A stretch of 48,858 nt of DNA from Bacillota bacterium. Its GTDB lineage: Bacteria > Bacillota > Bacilli > Paenibacillales > Paenibacillaceae. The notes under the pieces were generated by a model. The model did not search any database. It was given only the letters and a program-made list of their open reading frames with translations, and was not told the origin of the DNA. The stretch covers positions 1 through 48,858 of the forward strand of contig JAEZCJ010000111.1 of the NCBI GenBank assembly GCA_023433615.1, in the 5' to 3' direction. This document shows positions 41,763-48,858 of the stretch, one piece after another; the stretch's first letter is position 1, and every line of letters starts with the position of its first letter. The position numbers and the translations under genes were made by a program.

Positions 41763-43076
41763 CTATCTGCTGCCGATCGAGCTATAGTCGTACCCCAGCT
41801 CCCGCATCTGCGAGGGCTCGAGGGCATTGCGCGTATCCAGCACGACCGGCAGCTCCATCAAATCCTTCATCGCAGCCCAATCGAATTGCCGGATCTGCTG
41901 CCACTCCGTCACCAGCACCGCTGCATGGCTGCCCGTGAACAGCTCCTCCTCCGATTCGACGAAAGCCACCTGGGATGCGATGGACGCGTACATCTGCCGG
42001 AAGTTCGGCACGCCGATCGGGTCATACGCCTTCACATGCGCACCTTCAGCCAGCAGCCCCGAGATGAAGGCAGCCGCCGGCGATTCGCGCACGTCGTCCG
42101 TATCCGGCTTGAAGGTCAGCCCCATCACGGCGACCGTCTTGCCGCTCAGCACCCACATCTGCTTGCGAAGCTTCTCGAGCATGCGCTGCGGCCGTTCGCG
42201 GTTCACGCGCATGACCTCGTCGAGCAGGCCGAAGTTCACGTTATGCTCGCGCCCGATTTGGGCGAATGCCTGCAGATCCTTCGGGAAGCAGGAACCGCCG
42301 AACCCGATACCCGCGCGCAGGAATTGCCGGCCGATCCGCTCGTCGTAGCCCATCCCTTCCGCCACTTGGCTGACGTTCGCGCCGAGCTGGTCGCACAGAT
42401 CGGAGACCATGTTAATGAACGAGATCTTGGTCGCGAGAAAAGAGTTCGCCGCATACTTGATAATCTCCGCCGTATGCGAGTCCGTCACCATCTTGGGACA
42501 GTCGATCGGCTCATAGATCCGAACCAGCTTGTCCGCGGCAGATAGGCTGGATGCCCCGATCACGATGCGGTCCGGATGCATGAAGTCCCGGACCGCCGCG
42601 CCTTCCCGCAGAAATTCGGGATTGGACACGACGTCCAGTTGGACCTGCTTCCCCTTCGCGTACAGCTTCGCAATATTGTCCAGCCATGCGGCCGTTCCGA
42701 CGGGCACCGTGCTTTTCACGACGACGATCTTGCGCTCCGCCTCCGCGCAGTGCTGCACGATTGCCTTCATCGCGGACTCGATCTGCGACATATCGGCACC
42801 GCCATCCGGCCGCGGCGGCGTGCCGACGCACAGGAACAGCACCTCCGCCGAGCGTACTGTATCCGCGGCATCGTCCGTGAACCGCAGCCGGCCCAGCGCC
42901 AGGTTACGGCCCAGCATCTCCGTCAGCCCCGGCTCATAGATCGTATTCACTCCCTGCCGAAGCTTCGCCAGCTTCTCCGGGTTCGTCTCCACGACCTGAA
43001 TGTCATACCCGTATTCCGACAGACATACGGCTGTCACCAGCCCGACGTAACCCGCTCCGAACACGCCTATTCTCAT
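41763..43076 (-). CDS. ugd: UDP-glucose 6-dehydrogenase
   Basis: The 437-residue enzyme oxidises UDP-glucose to UDP-glucuronate with NAD. It has GVFGAGYVGLVTAVCLSE, FLCVGTPPRPDG, KSTVPVGT, NPEFLREGAAVRDF and the catalytic cysteine C263 in GFGGSCFPKDL. AAGGGG precedes the ATG at eight bases. UDP-glucuronate could feed teichuronic acid or the glycan cluster, but the gene is separated from the cluster by unrelated genes. Confidence 0.95.
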   Translation of the reverse strand: MRIGVFGAGYVGLVTAVCLSEYGYDIQVVETNPEKLAKLRQGVNTIYEPGLTEMLGRNLALGRLRFTDDAADTVRSAEVLFLCVGTPPRPDGGADMSQIESAMKAIVQHCAEAERKIVVVKSTVPVGTAAWLDNIAKLYAKGKQVQLDVVSNPEFLREGAAVRDFMHPDRIVIGASSLSAADKLVRIYEPIDCPKMVTDSHTAEIIKYAANSFLATKISFINMVSDLCDQLGANVSQVAEGMGYDERIGRQFLRAGIGFGGSCFPKDLQAFAQIGREHNVNFGLLDEVMRVNRERPQRMLEKLRKQMWVLSGKTVAVMGLTFKPDTDDVRESPAAAFISGLLAEGAHVKAYDPIGVPNFRQMYASIASQVAFVESEEELFTGSHAAVLVTEWQQIRQFDWAAMKDLMELPVVLDTRNALEPSQMRELGYDYSSIGSR

Positions 43077-43138
43077 TGTCCGTTCCCCTTATCTATGCAT
43101 AATAATCTATTCATCGACATCGCGCCGCGAATCTTTCA

Positions 43139-45232
43139 CTACGTGGAGAGCGCATTGCGGACGCTTAGAATGTATTTCGACGCGTCCAGCGGGTTGACGC
43201 CGCGCCTTGGCCGCTCGGCCTTCACGTCAGCCGGGCACTCCTGATACCCCGCGAAGGACGTGGACAGCATCGCGCGCCCCTTTGTCATCGAGCCGAGCTT
43301 CACTGCGTACTCGAGCGACGTGGCGACCGGCACCCGGCCTTCGATCGTCATGCGGTCGCCGTGCAGCACGGGCGCCTCGAACGCGGCCCGCATCTGCGCG
43401 AGATCGTTCATCACCTTGCCGCCGAACGCCTCGGGCACCGTCAGGCGGAACTGCAGCATCGGCTCGAGCAGCTTCGTCCCGATCCGGTTGAGTCCGTCCA
43501 TAATGCCCATCGGCGTCGCCACGACAAAATCCAGCGGATGCGTATGCCACACATGGTGCTGCCCTTCGACTAACGTGATCTTAAGGTCGACGACCTCCCA
43601 GCCGTACATTCCCTGCTGCAGCGCTTCCGGCACCCGCCGCGCCACTTCGTTCTGGTATTGCGGCAGCAGATCCTCCGCGCGCACTTGCGCATCGTATTGC
43701 AGGCCGCTGCCTCGCGGCAGGGGCTCCATGCGGAAGCGCAATATCGCCCAGCACGGCTTCGGCATCGTATAGGCAACGAAGCCTTCGCCCGCGCCGCACA
43801 GCGTCTCCTTGTAGATGACGGACGGTTCGCCGAACTGTACGTTCAGGCCGAATCGGCTCTCGAGCACGCGCGTCAGAATCTCAAGCTGGATCGGTCCCAT
43901 CACCTTCAGGTGAAGCTCCCGCTCCTCTTGCAGCCACTGCAGGTCGAGCAGCGGATCCTCGTCCGCCAGCTCCTGCAAGGCCGCTACGACACGAGGGTAC
44001 TCCTGTTCGTTCGCCCACTTGACCTGCACGGTGAGCAGCGGCACGGCGAGCCGCGCCTCCTCCGGCACGAGCGCATCGCTGCCGAGCACGTCGCCGATCC
44101 GCACGTGCTGCATGCCGCACACCGCGGCAATATCGCCGGCCTCGAGCAGGCCGACATCCTCGGCCTTCCGGCCGTCGACCTTGCGGATCTGCGTCACCTT
44201 CTCGTCGACCCCCTGCGTCAGGTTGCGCACGGTGTCCCGATTGCGGACCGCGCCGCCGTAGAGGCGCACGTACGCCATGCGCCCCATCGCCTTATCCCGT
44301 TCGATCCGGAACACGACGCCGGACAGCGGCCCGTCCCGATCGGCCTGCGGCGCAGGCAGGTATTGATTGACGGCATCCAGCAGCTGGGCGATGCCGATGC
44401 CCTTATTGGAGGCGCCGAACAGCACCGGGAACAGCTCGCCGCGCTGCGCGAGCCGCGCGGAGTCGGCCTGCCAGCTCGCAAGCGCGGCGGCTCCCGTCGG
44501 CGTCCCCTCCGCGATGAAGCGATCGAGCAGCGCCTCGTCGGATTCCGCCACCGTCTCAATGAGCTTCGCTTGCGCAGCATGGAACGCCGCGTCCGCCGTT
44601 CCTTCCGCGCCCGCTGCCGGCCGCTGCTGCCACAGGTCCGCGCTCCGCTCGTACGTATCGGCCTCGCCGATCGGCAGCTGGATCGGCACCGCGAGCTGCG
44701 ACAGATGCTTGCGCATGTCGGCCAAGGTGCGGGAAGCGCTTGCACCTACGCGGTCCATTTTGTTCACGTAGAGAATCGTCGGAATGCCCAGCTTGCGCAG
44801 CGCATGCCAGATCACCTCCGTCTGCGCCTGCACGCCCTCCACCGCGGATACGATCAGCACCGCGCCGTCCATGACCCGCAGCGTTCGCTCGACCTCCGAC
44901 AGGAAGTCGACATGTCCCGGCGTATCGACGAGATTCACCGCGATTCCCTGCCACTCATACATCGTCGTAGCCGCGCGGACCGAGATGCCCCGTTCGCGCT
45001 CGACATCCATGCTATCCGTCTGCGCCGTGCCCCGATCCACGCTGCCCAGCGTCCGAATCCGTCCGCTCTCATAGAGACAATGCTCCGTCGTCGTTGTCTT
45101 CCCCGCATCGACATGCGCGAAAATCCCCACGTTCCGCCGCTTTGCCGCTGCGCCTTGCAGCGGCATGCCTGCCCCCGACGGAGCCGCGCTCGGCTTGCCT
45201 TCGCCTTGCCGTCCTGTTCCTGCTGCCATCAT
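43139..45232 (-). CDS. EF-G-like translational GTPase (TetM/ribosomal-protection relative)
   Basis: The 697-residue protein has a Gly/Ala-rich N-terminus of about 30 residues, then the GTPase motifs AHVDAGKTTTTE (about 39-50), RGISVRAAT, DTPGHVDF and NKMD. EF-G domains 2-5 follow. The order and switch sequences resemble the TetM/OtrA ribosomal-protection group more than the housekeeping EF-G. Many Paenibacillaceae carry such paralogues with no shown drug resistance. AAGGGG six bases before the ATG supports the long N-terminus. Tetracycline resistance cannot be claimed from sequence. Confidence 0.85.
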   Translation of the reverse strand: MMAAGTGRQGEGKPSAAPSGAGMPLQGAAAKRRNVGIFAHVDAGKTTTTEHCLYESGRIRTLGSVDRGTAQTDSMDVERERGISVRAATTMYEWQGIAVNLVDTPGHVDFLSEVERTLRVMDGAVLIVSAVEGVQAQTEVIWHALRKLGIPTILYVNKMDRVGASASRTLADMRKHLSQLAVPIQLPIGEADTYERSADLWQQRPAAGAEGTADAAFHAAQAKLIETVAESDEALLDRFIAEGTPTGAAALASWQADSARLAQRGELFPVLFGASNKGIGIAQLLDAVNQYLPAPQADRDGPLSGVVFRIERDKAMGRMAYVRLYGGAVRNRDTVRNLTQGVDEKVTQIRKVDGRKAEDVGLLEAGDIAAVCGMQHVRIGDVLGSDALVPEEARLAVPLLTVQVKWANEQEYPRVVAALQELADEDPLLDLQWLQEERELHLKVMGPIQLEILTRVLESRFGLNVQFGEPSVIYKETLCGAGEGFVAYTMPKPCWAILRFRMEPLPRGSGLQYDAQVRAEDLLPQYQNEVARRVPEALQQGMYGWEVVDLKITLVEGQHHVWHTHPLDFVVATPMGIMDGLNRIGTKLLEPMLQFRLTVPEAFGGKVMNDLAQMRAAFEAPVLHGDRMTIEGRVPVATSLEYAVKLGSMTKGRAMLSTSFAGYQECPADVKAERPRRGVNPLDASKYILSVRNALST

Positions 45233-45298
45233 CCGATTCCCCTTCAGCCCGCGATCTTCATGCTGTCTCGCTGTTCTTCATTATACCATCCGCTCTGC

Positions 45299-46576
45299 CT
45301 ACCATTGCCCGCCCGCATGATGCTCGTAGAACACGTTTCGCGCGAGATAAGCGCTGCGCGCCACTGAATCTTGCGGGTACGTGCCGTAAGCGGCCATGAG
45401 CTTGACGAGCGCCGCCTCAACCGTCACTTTGCGGAGTGCGAGCGCTCCTTCGCCAAGCCCGACCTCCGCGGAATTGTAGCGCGCCGCGTCCGCATCCTTG
45501 GCAGGCGCGACATAGAGATTCACGCCCTGCCCGGCGCAGCGCTTGGCGAACGCGGTGAAGGAAGCCTCCCGCATGCCTGCCGCCTCTTCGCCGTTCGCCG
45601 TGGCAGAGTGGTACAGGCCATGGAGCACGGCCGCCGGCTTGCGCGACGGCCCTCCGCCGGCAGACCAATCGTACCAACCGTAGTCGAGACCGGGATAAGG
45701 CCTGACGTAGAGCACATCCGTCGAGAATCGCAGCTCGGCTGCGCCACGACCAGAAGCAGCCTTGCCGGAGGCGCTAGCGGCAGCCTCGCCTGCCGCAGCC
45801 GTGCTCCGCCGCAGCTCGTCCAGCGGCGGATTCACGTCATGCGCCAGCGGCTCGAAGCGGCCCGCGCGCATGTAGCCGAGCGGCGCATCGTAGGGCGCGC
45901 CGAACTGGTCCGTGAACGGCAGCGCCTCGATCAGCCGCGTGCCGAGATAGACCGGCATCTCGCCGCGGTCGTTCTCGAAGACGGCGTACACGCCGGCCAG
46001 CCCGCTGCCGGCGATGAAGTCGACCGAGGCCGCGAAGTTCCGCAGCCCGTTGCTGCGCGCATCGTCCAGCGGGTAGTTCGCGGCCACGAGCACGATCGGC
46101 ACGCCGGCCTCCGCCAATGCATAGCTCAGGGCAGCTGCCGTGAATGCCAGCGTATCCGAGCCGTGCGTCACGATCACGCCGCTGTATCGCTCCGGTCCTG
46201 CCTGCCGAATGCAGGCGATCAGCGATTCCCAATGCGCGGGATTCATGTTCTCGCTCAGCATCTGATACGGCTGCACCGTCTCGAACCGCACGCCTCTTGC
46301 TGCACGGCTTAACTCCGAAGCCACTGCATCATGCGGCTGGCCGGCTTCCTGCCCCTCCTGTGCCTGCTTCTGATCCCGCTCCTGCCGCGCCTGTCCATGA
46401 CCCTTGGCCAGCTCCTCCTGCCTCCCGCCGGCCGTCATCGCCGCATACCTCGCCAGCAGTTCATAACTGGCTTGTCCATCCAGATCGATCAAGCCGCCGC
46501 TCGCGCGCGAGCCGATCGTCCCGCCGGTGAACACGACGAGAATCGCGGGAGCTGCCTTCGTATTCTGCGGATCCAT
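45299..46576 (-). CDS. Asparaginase-like protein with inserts and altered active site
   Basis: The 425-residue protein belongs to the asparaginase/glutaminase fold. VVFTGGTIGS gives the first threonine motif (T20). The second motif reads THGSDTL, with Ser in place of the usual Thr, and by hand alignment the catalytic Lys region (usually R-V-T-K) reads TRLIEAL. Two inserts break the fold: a Gln/Glu/Lys-rich one at about 50-85 and an Ala/Gly/Ser-rich one at about 255-278. The family is usually about 330 residues. The start with GGAGG six bases upstream is used. Asparagine hydrolysis is uncertain. Confidence 0.78.
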   Translation of the reverse strand: MDPQNTKAAPAILVVFTGGTIGSRASGGLIDLDGQASYELLARYAAMTAGGRQEELAKGHGQARQERDQKQAQEGQEAGQPHDAVASELSRAARGVRFETVQPYQMLSENMNPAHWESLIACIRQAGPERYSGVIVTHGSDTLAFTAAALSYALAEAGVPIVLVAANYPLDDARSNGLRNFAASVDFIAGSGLAGVYAVFENDRGEMPVYLGTRLIEALPFTDQFGAPYDAPLGYMRAGRFEPLAHDVNPPLDELRRSTAAAGEAAASASGKAASGRGAAELRFSTDVLYVRPYPGLDYGWYDWSAGGGPSRKPAAVLHGLYHSATANGEEAAGMREASFTAFAKRCAGQGVNLYVAPAKDADAARYNSAEVGLGEGALALRKVTVEAALVKLMAAYGTYPQDSVARSAYLARNVFYEHHAGGQW

Positions 46577-46719
46577 CCTCAACCTCCGTCCACGGCTTAC
46601 GCCGCATGATTATCTAGTTAACACTGTACCGAGCAGTCGCCTCGATTGCAAACCCTTTAGCCGAATAGTCTGGCAACAATCCCCTTTACACATGCCTGAG
46701 CATCTGGTAGCCTGTTTAT

Positions 46720-46750
46720 TGTTAACCCAACGACAATGTTTAGGTTAACA
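46720..46750 (+). promoter_or_regulatory. BirA biotin operator upstream of bioB
   Basis: TGTTAACC (46720-46727), a 15-base spacer and GGTTAACA (46743-46750) form a perfect BirA-type palindrome, 43 bases before the bioB start. BirA with biotinyl-AMP binds such sites and represses biotin genes. A lone GTTAACA half-site occurs near 46618. Confidence 0.93.
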
Positions 46751-46793
46751 TATGCCATTCCGCCCATTCCATCCCGATCGGAGGTCCGCTAAC

Positions 46794-47819
46794 ATGTCAC
46801 AGCCGTCACAGCCAATGTTGCCGCCATCATCCTCATCCGCTTCCCTCTGGGACCGGCTAGCCGAGCATAGCCTGGCAGGAGGAACGCCGACGCTCGAAGA
46901 GGCGCTTGCCGTTCTGGAAGCTCCGGACGAAGAGCTGCTGCCGATCCTGCATGCCGCCTACCGTGTCCGCCGCAGCTACTTCGGCAACAAGGTGAAGCTC
47001 AACATGATCATCAACGCCAAGAGCGGGCACTGTCCCGAGGACTGCGGCTATTGCTCGCAATCGATCGTCTCCGAAGCGCCTATCGCCAAGTACACCATGC
47101 TGAATACGGAGACGCTTCTCCAAGGCGCCCAAGAAGCGCACAAGCGGCAAGCCGGCACGTACTGCATCGTCGCCTCGGGCCGCGGCCCGACCGAGCGCGA
47201 GCTCGACCAAGTCATCGATGCCGTCCGCGAAATCCGCCGTACGACGACGCTGAAGGTGTGCGCTTGCCTCGGCATCCTCTCGCCGCAGCAAGCCGAGCGC
47301 TTGGCCGCAGCCGGTGTCCATCGTTACAACCATAATCTGAACACCAGCCCGGACCTCTATCCCGCGATCACTTCAACGCACACCTATGACCAGCGCATCG
47401 AGACCGTACAGACCGCTGCCAAGGCCGGCATGTCGCCGTGCTCAGGCGTTATCGTCGGCATGGGCGAGTCCGATCGCGAGCTCGTACATACCATATTCGC
47501 GCTGCGCGAGCTGGGGGCAGACTCGATCCCGGTTAACTTCTTGAACCCGATCCCCGGCACGCCGCTCGGCAGCCGCCCCCTTACGCCTCCGACCAAGGCG
47601 CTGAAGACGCTCGCTTTGTTCCGCTTCGTCTGTCCGGACCGCGAGATCCGCCTCGCCGGCGGCCGCGAGGTCAACTTGCGTTCGCTGCAGCCGCTGGCGC
47701 TGTACGCCGTGAATTCGATCTTCGTCGGCGACTATCTCACCACCTCCGGCCAGGAGGCCGCCCTTGACCATCGCATGATCGCGGACCTCGGCTTCGAGAT
47801 CGAGCAGTGCGCGCTGTAG
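46794..47819 (+). CDS. bioB: Biotin synthase
   Basis: The 341-residue radical-SAM enzyme inserts sulfur into dethiobiotin. The radical-SAM cysteines are C80, C84 and C87 (GHCPEDCGYC); YNHNLNTS, RIETVQTAAKAGM, GVIVGMGES and NFLNPIPGTPL follow, as in all BioB. The start is placed where GGAGG lies at good spacing; a frame 14 codons longer begins next to the BirA operator. It appears monocistronic, and no other biotin gene is in view. Confidence 0.97.
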   Translation: MSQPSQPMLPPSSSSASLWDRLAEHSLAGGTPTLEEALAVLEAPDEELLPILHAAYRVRRSYFGNKVKLNMIINAKSGHCPEDCGYCSQSIVSEAPIAKYTMLNTETLLQGAQEAHKRQAGTYCIVASGRGPTERELDQVIDAVREIRRTTTLKVCACLGILSPQQAERLAAAGVHRYNHNLNTSPDLYPAITSTHTYDQRIETVQTAAKAGMSPCSGVIVGMGESDRELVHTIFALRELGADSIPVNFLNPIPGTPLGSRPLTPPTKALKTLALFRFVCPDREIRLAGGREVNLRSLQPLALYAVNSIFVGDYLTTSGQEAALDHRMIADLGFEIEQCAL

Positions 47820-47855
47820 CCGGCTGCCGCCGTCAGAGCGCGGCGCCTCCTCGCA

Positions 47856-47901
47856 CAAAAACCGCCCGCGCGCCGATATTCGTCGGTTACGCGCGGGCGG
47901 T
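47856..47901 (-). terminator. Terminator of the glutathione peroxidase gene
   Basis: ACCGCCCGCGCG (47861-47872) pairs exactly with CGCGCGGGCGGT (47890-47901), with a further inner CCGA/TCGG. On the minus strand it is followed by TTTTT. It lies between two convergent genes and may stop both. Confidence 0.88.
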
Positions 47902-47933
47902 CCTTGTATCGCACTATTTTCAGCTTGCTGGCG

Positions 47934-48398
47934 TTACAACAAGGCTTCAATGTCCTTAGCCATCTCTGCCGGCTGCACCGGAGGCTCGAAGCGCTTCGCG
48001 AGCTTGCCGTCCTTCCCGATGAGGAACTTCGTGAAGTTCCACGGAACCAGCTCGCCGTCCCCGCCCGTCAGATGAACGAAGAGCGGATGCGCATCCGGCC
48101 CCTTCACGTCTACCTTCTCGAACATCGGGAACGTCACCCCATAGTTGAGACTGCAGAACGACTGGATGTCGGTGCTCGTGCCCGGCTCCTGCCCGCCGAA
48201 CTGATTGCACGGGAAGCCCAGCACGACAAGCCCCTGGTCCTTGTATTGCTCGTACAGCTTCTGCAGCCCCTCATACTGCGGCGTCAGACCGCACTCGCTG
48301 GCCGTGTTCGCGATCACGACCACTTGCCCCTCGTAGTCCTTCAGTTGGACAGGAGTCCCATCGATCGTGTTTGCGCGGTAATCATAGATCGTTGCCAT
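47934..48398 (-). CDS. Glutathione peroxidase family protein (thiol peroxidase)
   Basis: The 154-residue peroxidase reduces hydroperoxides, in bacteria usually with thioredoxin or a low-molecular thiol. The peroxidatic cysteine is C36 in NTASECGLTPQY (cysteine, not selenocysteine). FPCNQFGGQEPG and WNFTKFLI supply the other active-site residues. Length is typical. GAGGAGG precedes the ATG. It is divergent from the DoxX-like gene. Confidence 0.95.
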   Translation of the reverse strand: MATIYDYRANTIDGTPVQLKDYEGQVVVIANTASECGLTPQYEGLQKLYEQYKDQGLVVLGFPCNQFGGQEPGTSTDIQSFCSLNYGVTFPMFEKVDVKGPDAHPLFVHLTGGDGELVPWNFTKFLIGKDGKLAKRFEPPVQPAEMAKDIEALL

Positions 48399-48525
48399 GT
48401 AAGCTCGCCTCCTCTATAGATAGACAACTTCCAATTCCGATTGCGATTATTCACCAGTAGTCTAGCACCCGTCCGAATGCCGCGTCAAACCTTGGTTTGA
48501 GATTTTTTTCACATTGTTCTGATAT

Positions 48526-48541
48526 TGTGAATTAAATCACA
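48526..48541 (+). promoter_or_regulatory. Crp/Fnr-type operator
   Basis: TGTGA-N6-TCACA is a perfect symmetric match to the Crp/Fnr family site. Its centre lies about 41.5 bases before the start of transcription predicted from the TATACT box at 48563-48568, the class II activation position. In bacilli Fnr sites have this form, so oxygen limitation is a plausible signal. Confidence 0.75.
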
Positions 48542-48562
48542 TAATTTCGGCGCCGGCCGCTC

Positions 48563-48568
48563 TATACT
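48563..48568 (+). promoter_or_regulatory. Putative -10 box of the DoxX-like gene
   Basis: TATACT, 64 bases before the ATG. No good -35 is present, as expected for a promoter dependent on an activator bound at -41.5. Confidence 0.55.
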
Positions 48569-48632
48569 TAAGCCATAAGGAAGACGCGCATCTTCAACAA
48601 AACCACTAACTACTCTTAAGGAGTGAACGATC

Positions 48633-48858
48633 ATGATGAAATTTTGGAGAGAAAATGTTTACGCCGCTGCCGCACTGGTACTGCTAAGACTCTACGTCGG
48701 CTGGGCATGGTTCGACGCCGGCCTGCACAAGATCACGGGCGGCTTCGATGCCACGGGCTTCCTGAAAGGCGCTGTAGCCGGACCGGTCGCCGATCGCGCC
48801 ACAGGCGCGGCGGTCTACCCGACCTATACCGCGTTCCTCGAGAACTTCGCGCTCCCGA
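48633..48858 (+). CDS. DoxX-like membrane protein (partial, runs off the window)
   Basis: The first 75 residues are visible. AAGGAG lies nine bases before ATG. An amphipathic N-terminus leads to a hydrophobic segment (about 10-25, AAAALVLLRLYVGWAW) and FDAGLHKITGGFDATGFLKGAV, the pattern of DoxX/DoxD-family proteins. The family is linked to quinone-coupled redox reactions in the membrane, but the function of bacillar members is poorly known. The C-terminus is outside the window. Confidence 0.82.
   Translation, partial: MMKFWRENVYAAAALVLLRLYVGWAWFDAGLHKITGGFDATGFLKGAVAGPVADRATGAAVYPTYTAFLENFALP

Noticed and set aside
43658..45367. A 569-codon plus-strand frame opposite the EF-G-like gene
   Set aside because: It has no ribosome-binding site or domain pattern and lies wholly opposite a well-supported GTPase gene.
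1..48858. CRISPR arrays, tRNA or rRNA genes, insertion sequences, prophage parts
   Set aside because: No regular spaced repeats, cloverleaf sequences, transposase-like frames or integrase-like frames were recognised.

Overview
The window looks like the chromosome of a Paenibacillaceae-type Firmicute (Paenibacillus, Cohnella or a relative). Ribosome-binding sites are strong GGAGG types, there is a C-terminal SLH-domain secreted protein, a perfect BirA operator precedes bioB, and a bacillar-style S-layer glycan cluster dominates the middle. The flanks are GC-rich (about 70% in a counted line of the nitrate reductase gene). Most of the central cluster is AT-rich (about 35% GC in a counted line near 19.1 kb).

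Layout. 1-4.8 kb: the tail of an unidentified gene, three copies of a small dyad repeat, an assimilatory nitrate reductase-like molybdoenzyme, a strong terminator, a 52-residue hypothetical gene, mobA and a membrane-anchored hypothetical. 4.8-33.5 kb: a long minus-strand glycan cluster, transcribed from about 33.5 kb downward. In transcription order it holds a glycosyltransferase, manC-gmd-rmd-fcl (GDP-D-rhamnose and GDP-L-fucose), wzm-wzt, a methyltransferase with a repeated coiled coil, four glycosyltransferases, a large GT-C-like membrane protein, a flippase-like protein, a GtrB-like polyprenyl-phosphate glycosyltransferase, rfbF-rfbG plus a reductase (CDP-6-deoxyhexose), a FAD oxidoreductase, rfbACBD (dTDP-L-rhamnose), another glycosyltransferase, the initiating polyprenyl-phosphate sugar transferase and a last glycosyltransferase. 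33.7-37.8 kb, plus strand: an O-antigen-ligase-like protein with a TPR tail, then the secreted SLH protein. 38-48.9 kb: housekeeping genes (glnS, a LapA-like protein, a sodium symporter, ugd, an EF-G-like factor, an asparaginase-like protein, bioB, a glutathione peroxidase, and the start of a DoxX-like gene behind a Crp/Fnr-type site).

How it fits together (inference). A sugar is first placed on undecaprenyl phosphate. The chain is extended in the cytoplasm by GT2 and GT4 enzymes using dTDP-L-Rha, GDP-D-Rha and perhaps GDP-L-Fuc. The methyltransferase/coiled-coil protein would cap and measure it, Wzm/Wzt would export it (Wzt has the extra C-terminal substrate domain), and the ligase would attach it to a surface protein, most simply the neighbouring SLH protein. 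A second branch may put a CDP-derived 6-deoxysugar on a polyprenyl phosphate (GtrB-like), flip it, and add it outside with the GT-C-like protein. No Wzx or Wzy is seen in the cluster, consistent with ABC-transporter-dependent export.

Most notable: five 21-residue repeats in the methyltransferase coiled coil, a duplicated beta-rich domain on the GT-C-like protein, a perfect intrinsic terminator inside the operon, and a composition break inside the ligase gene.
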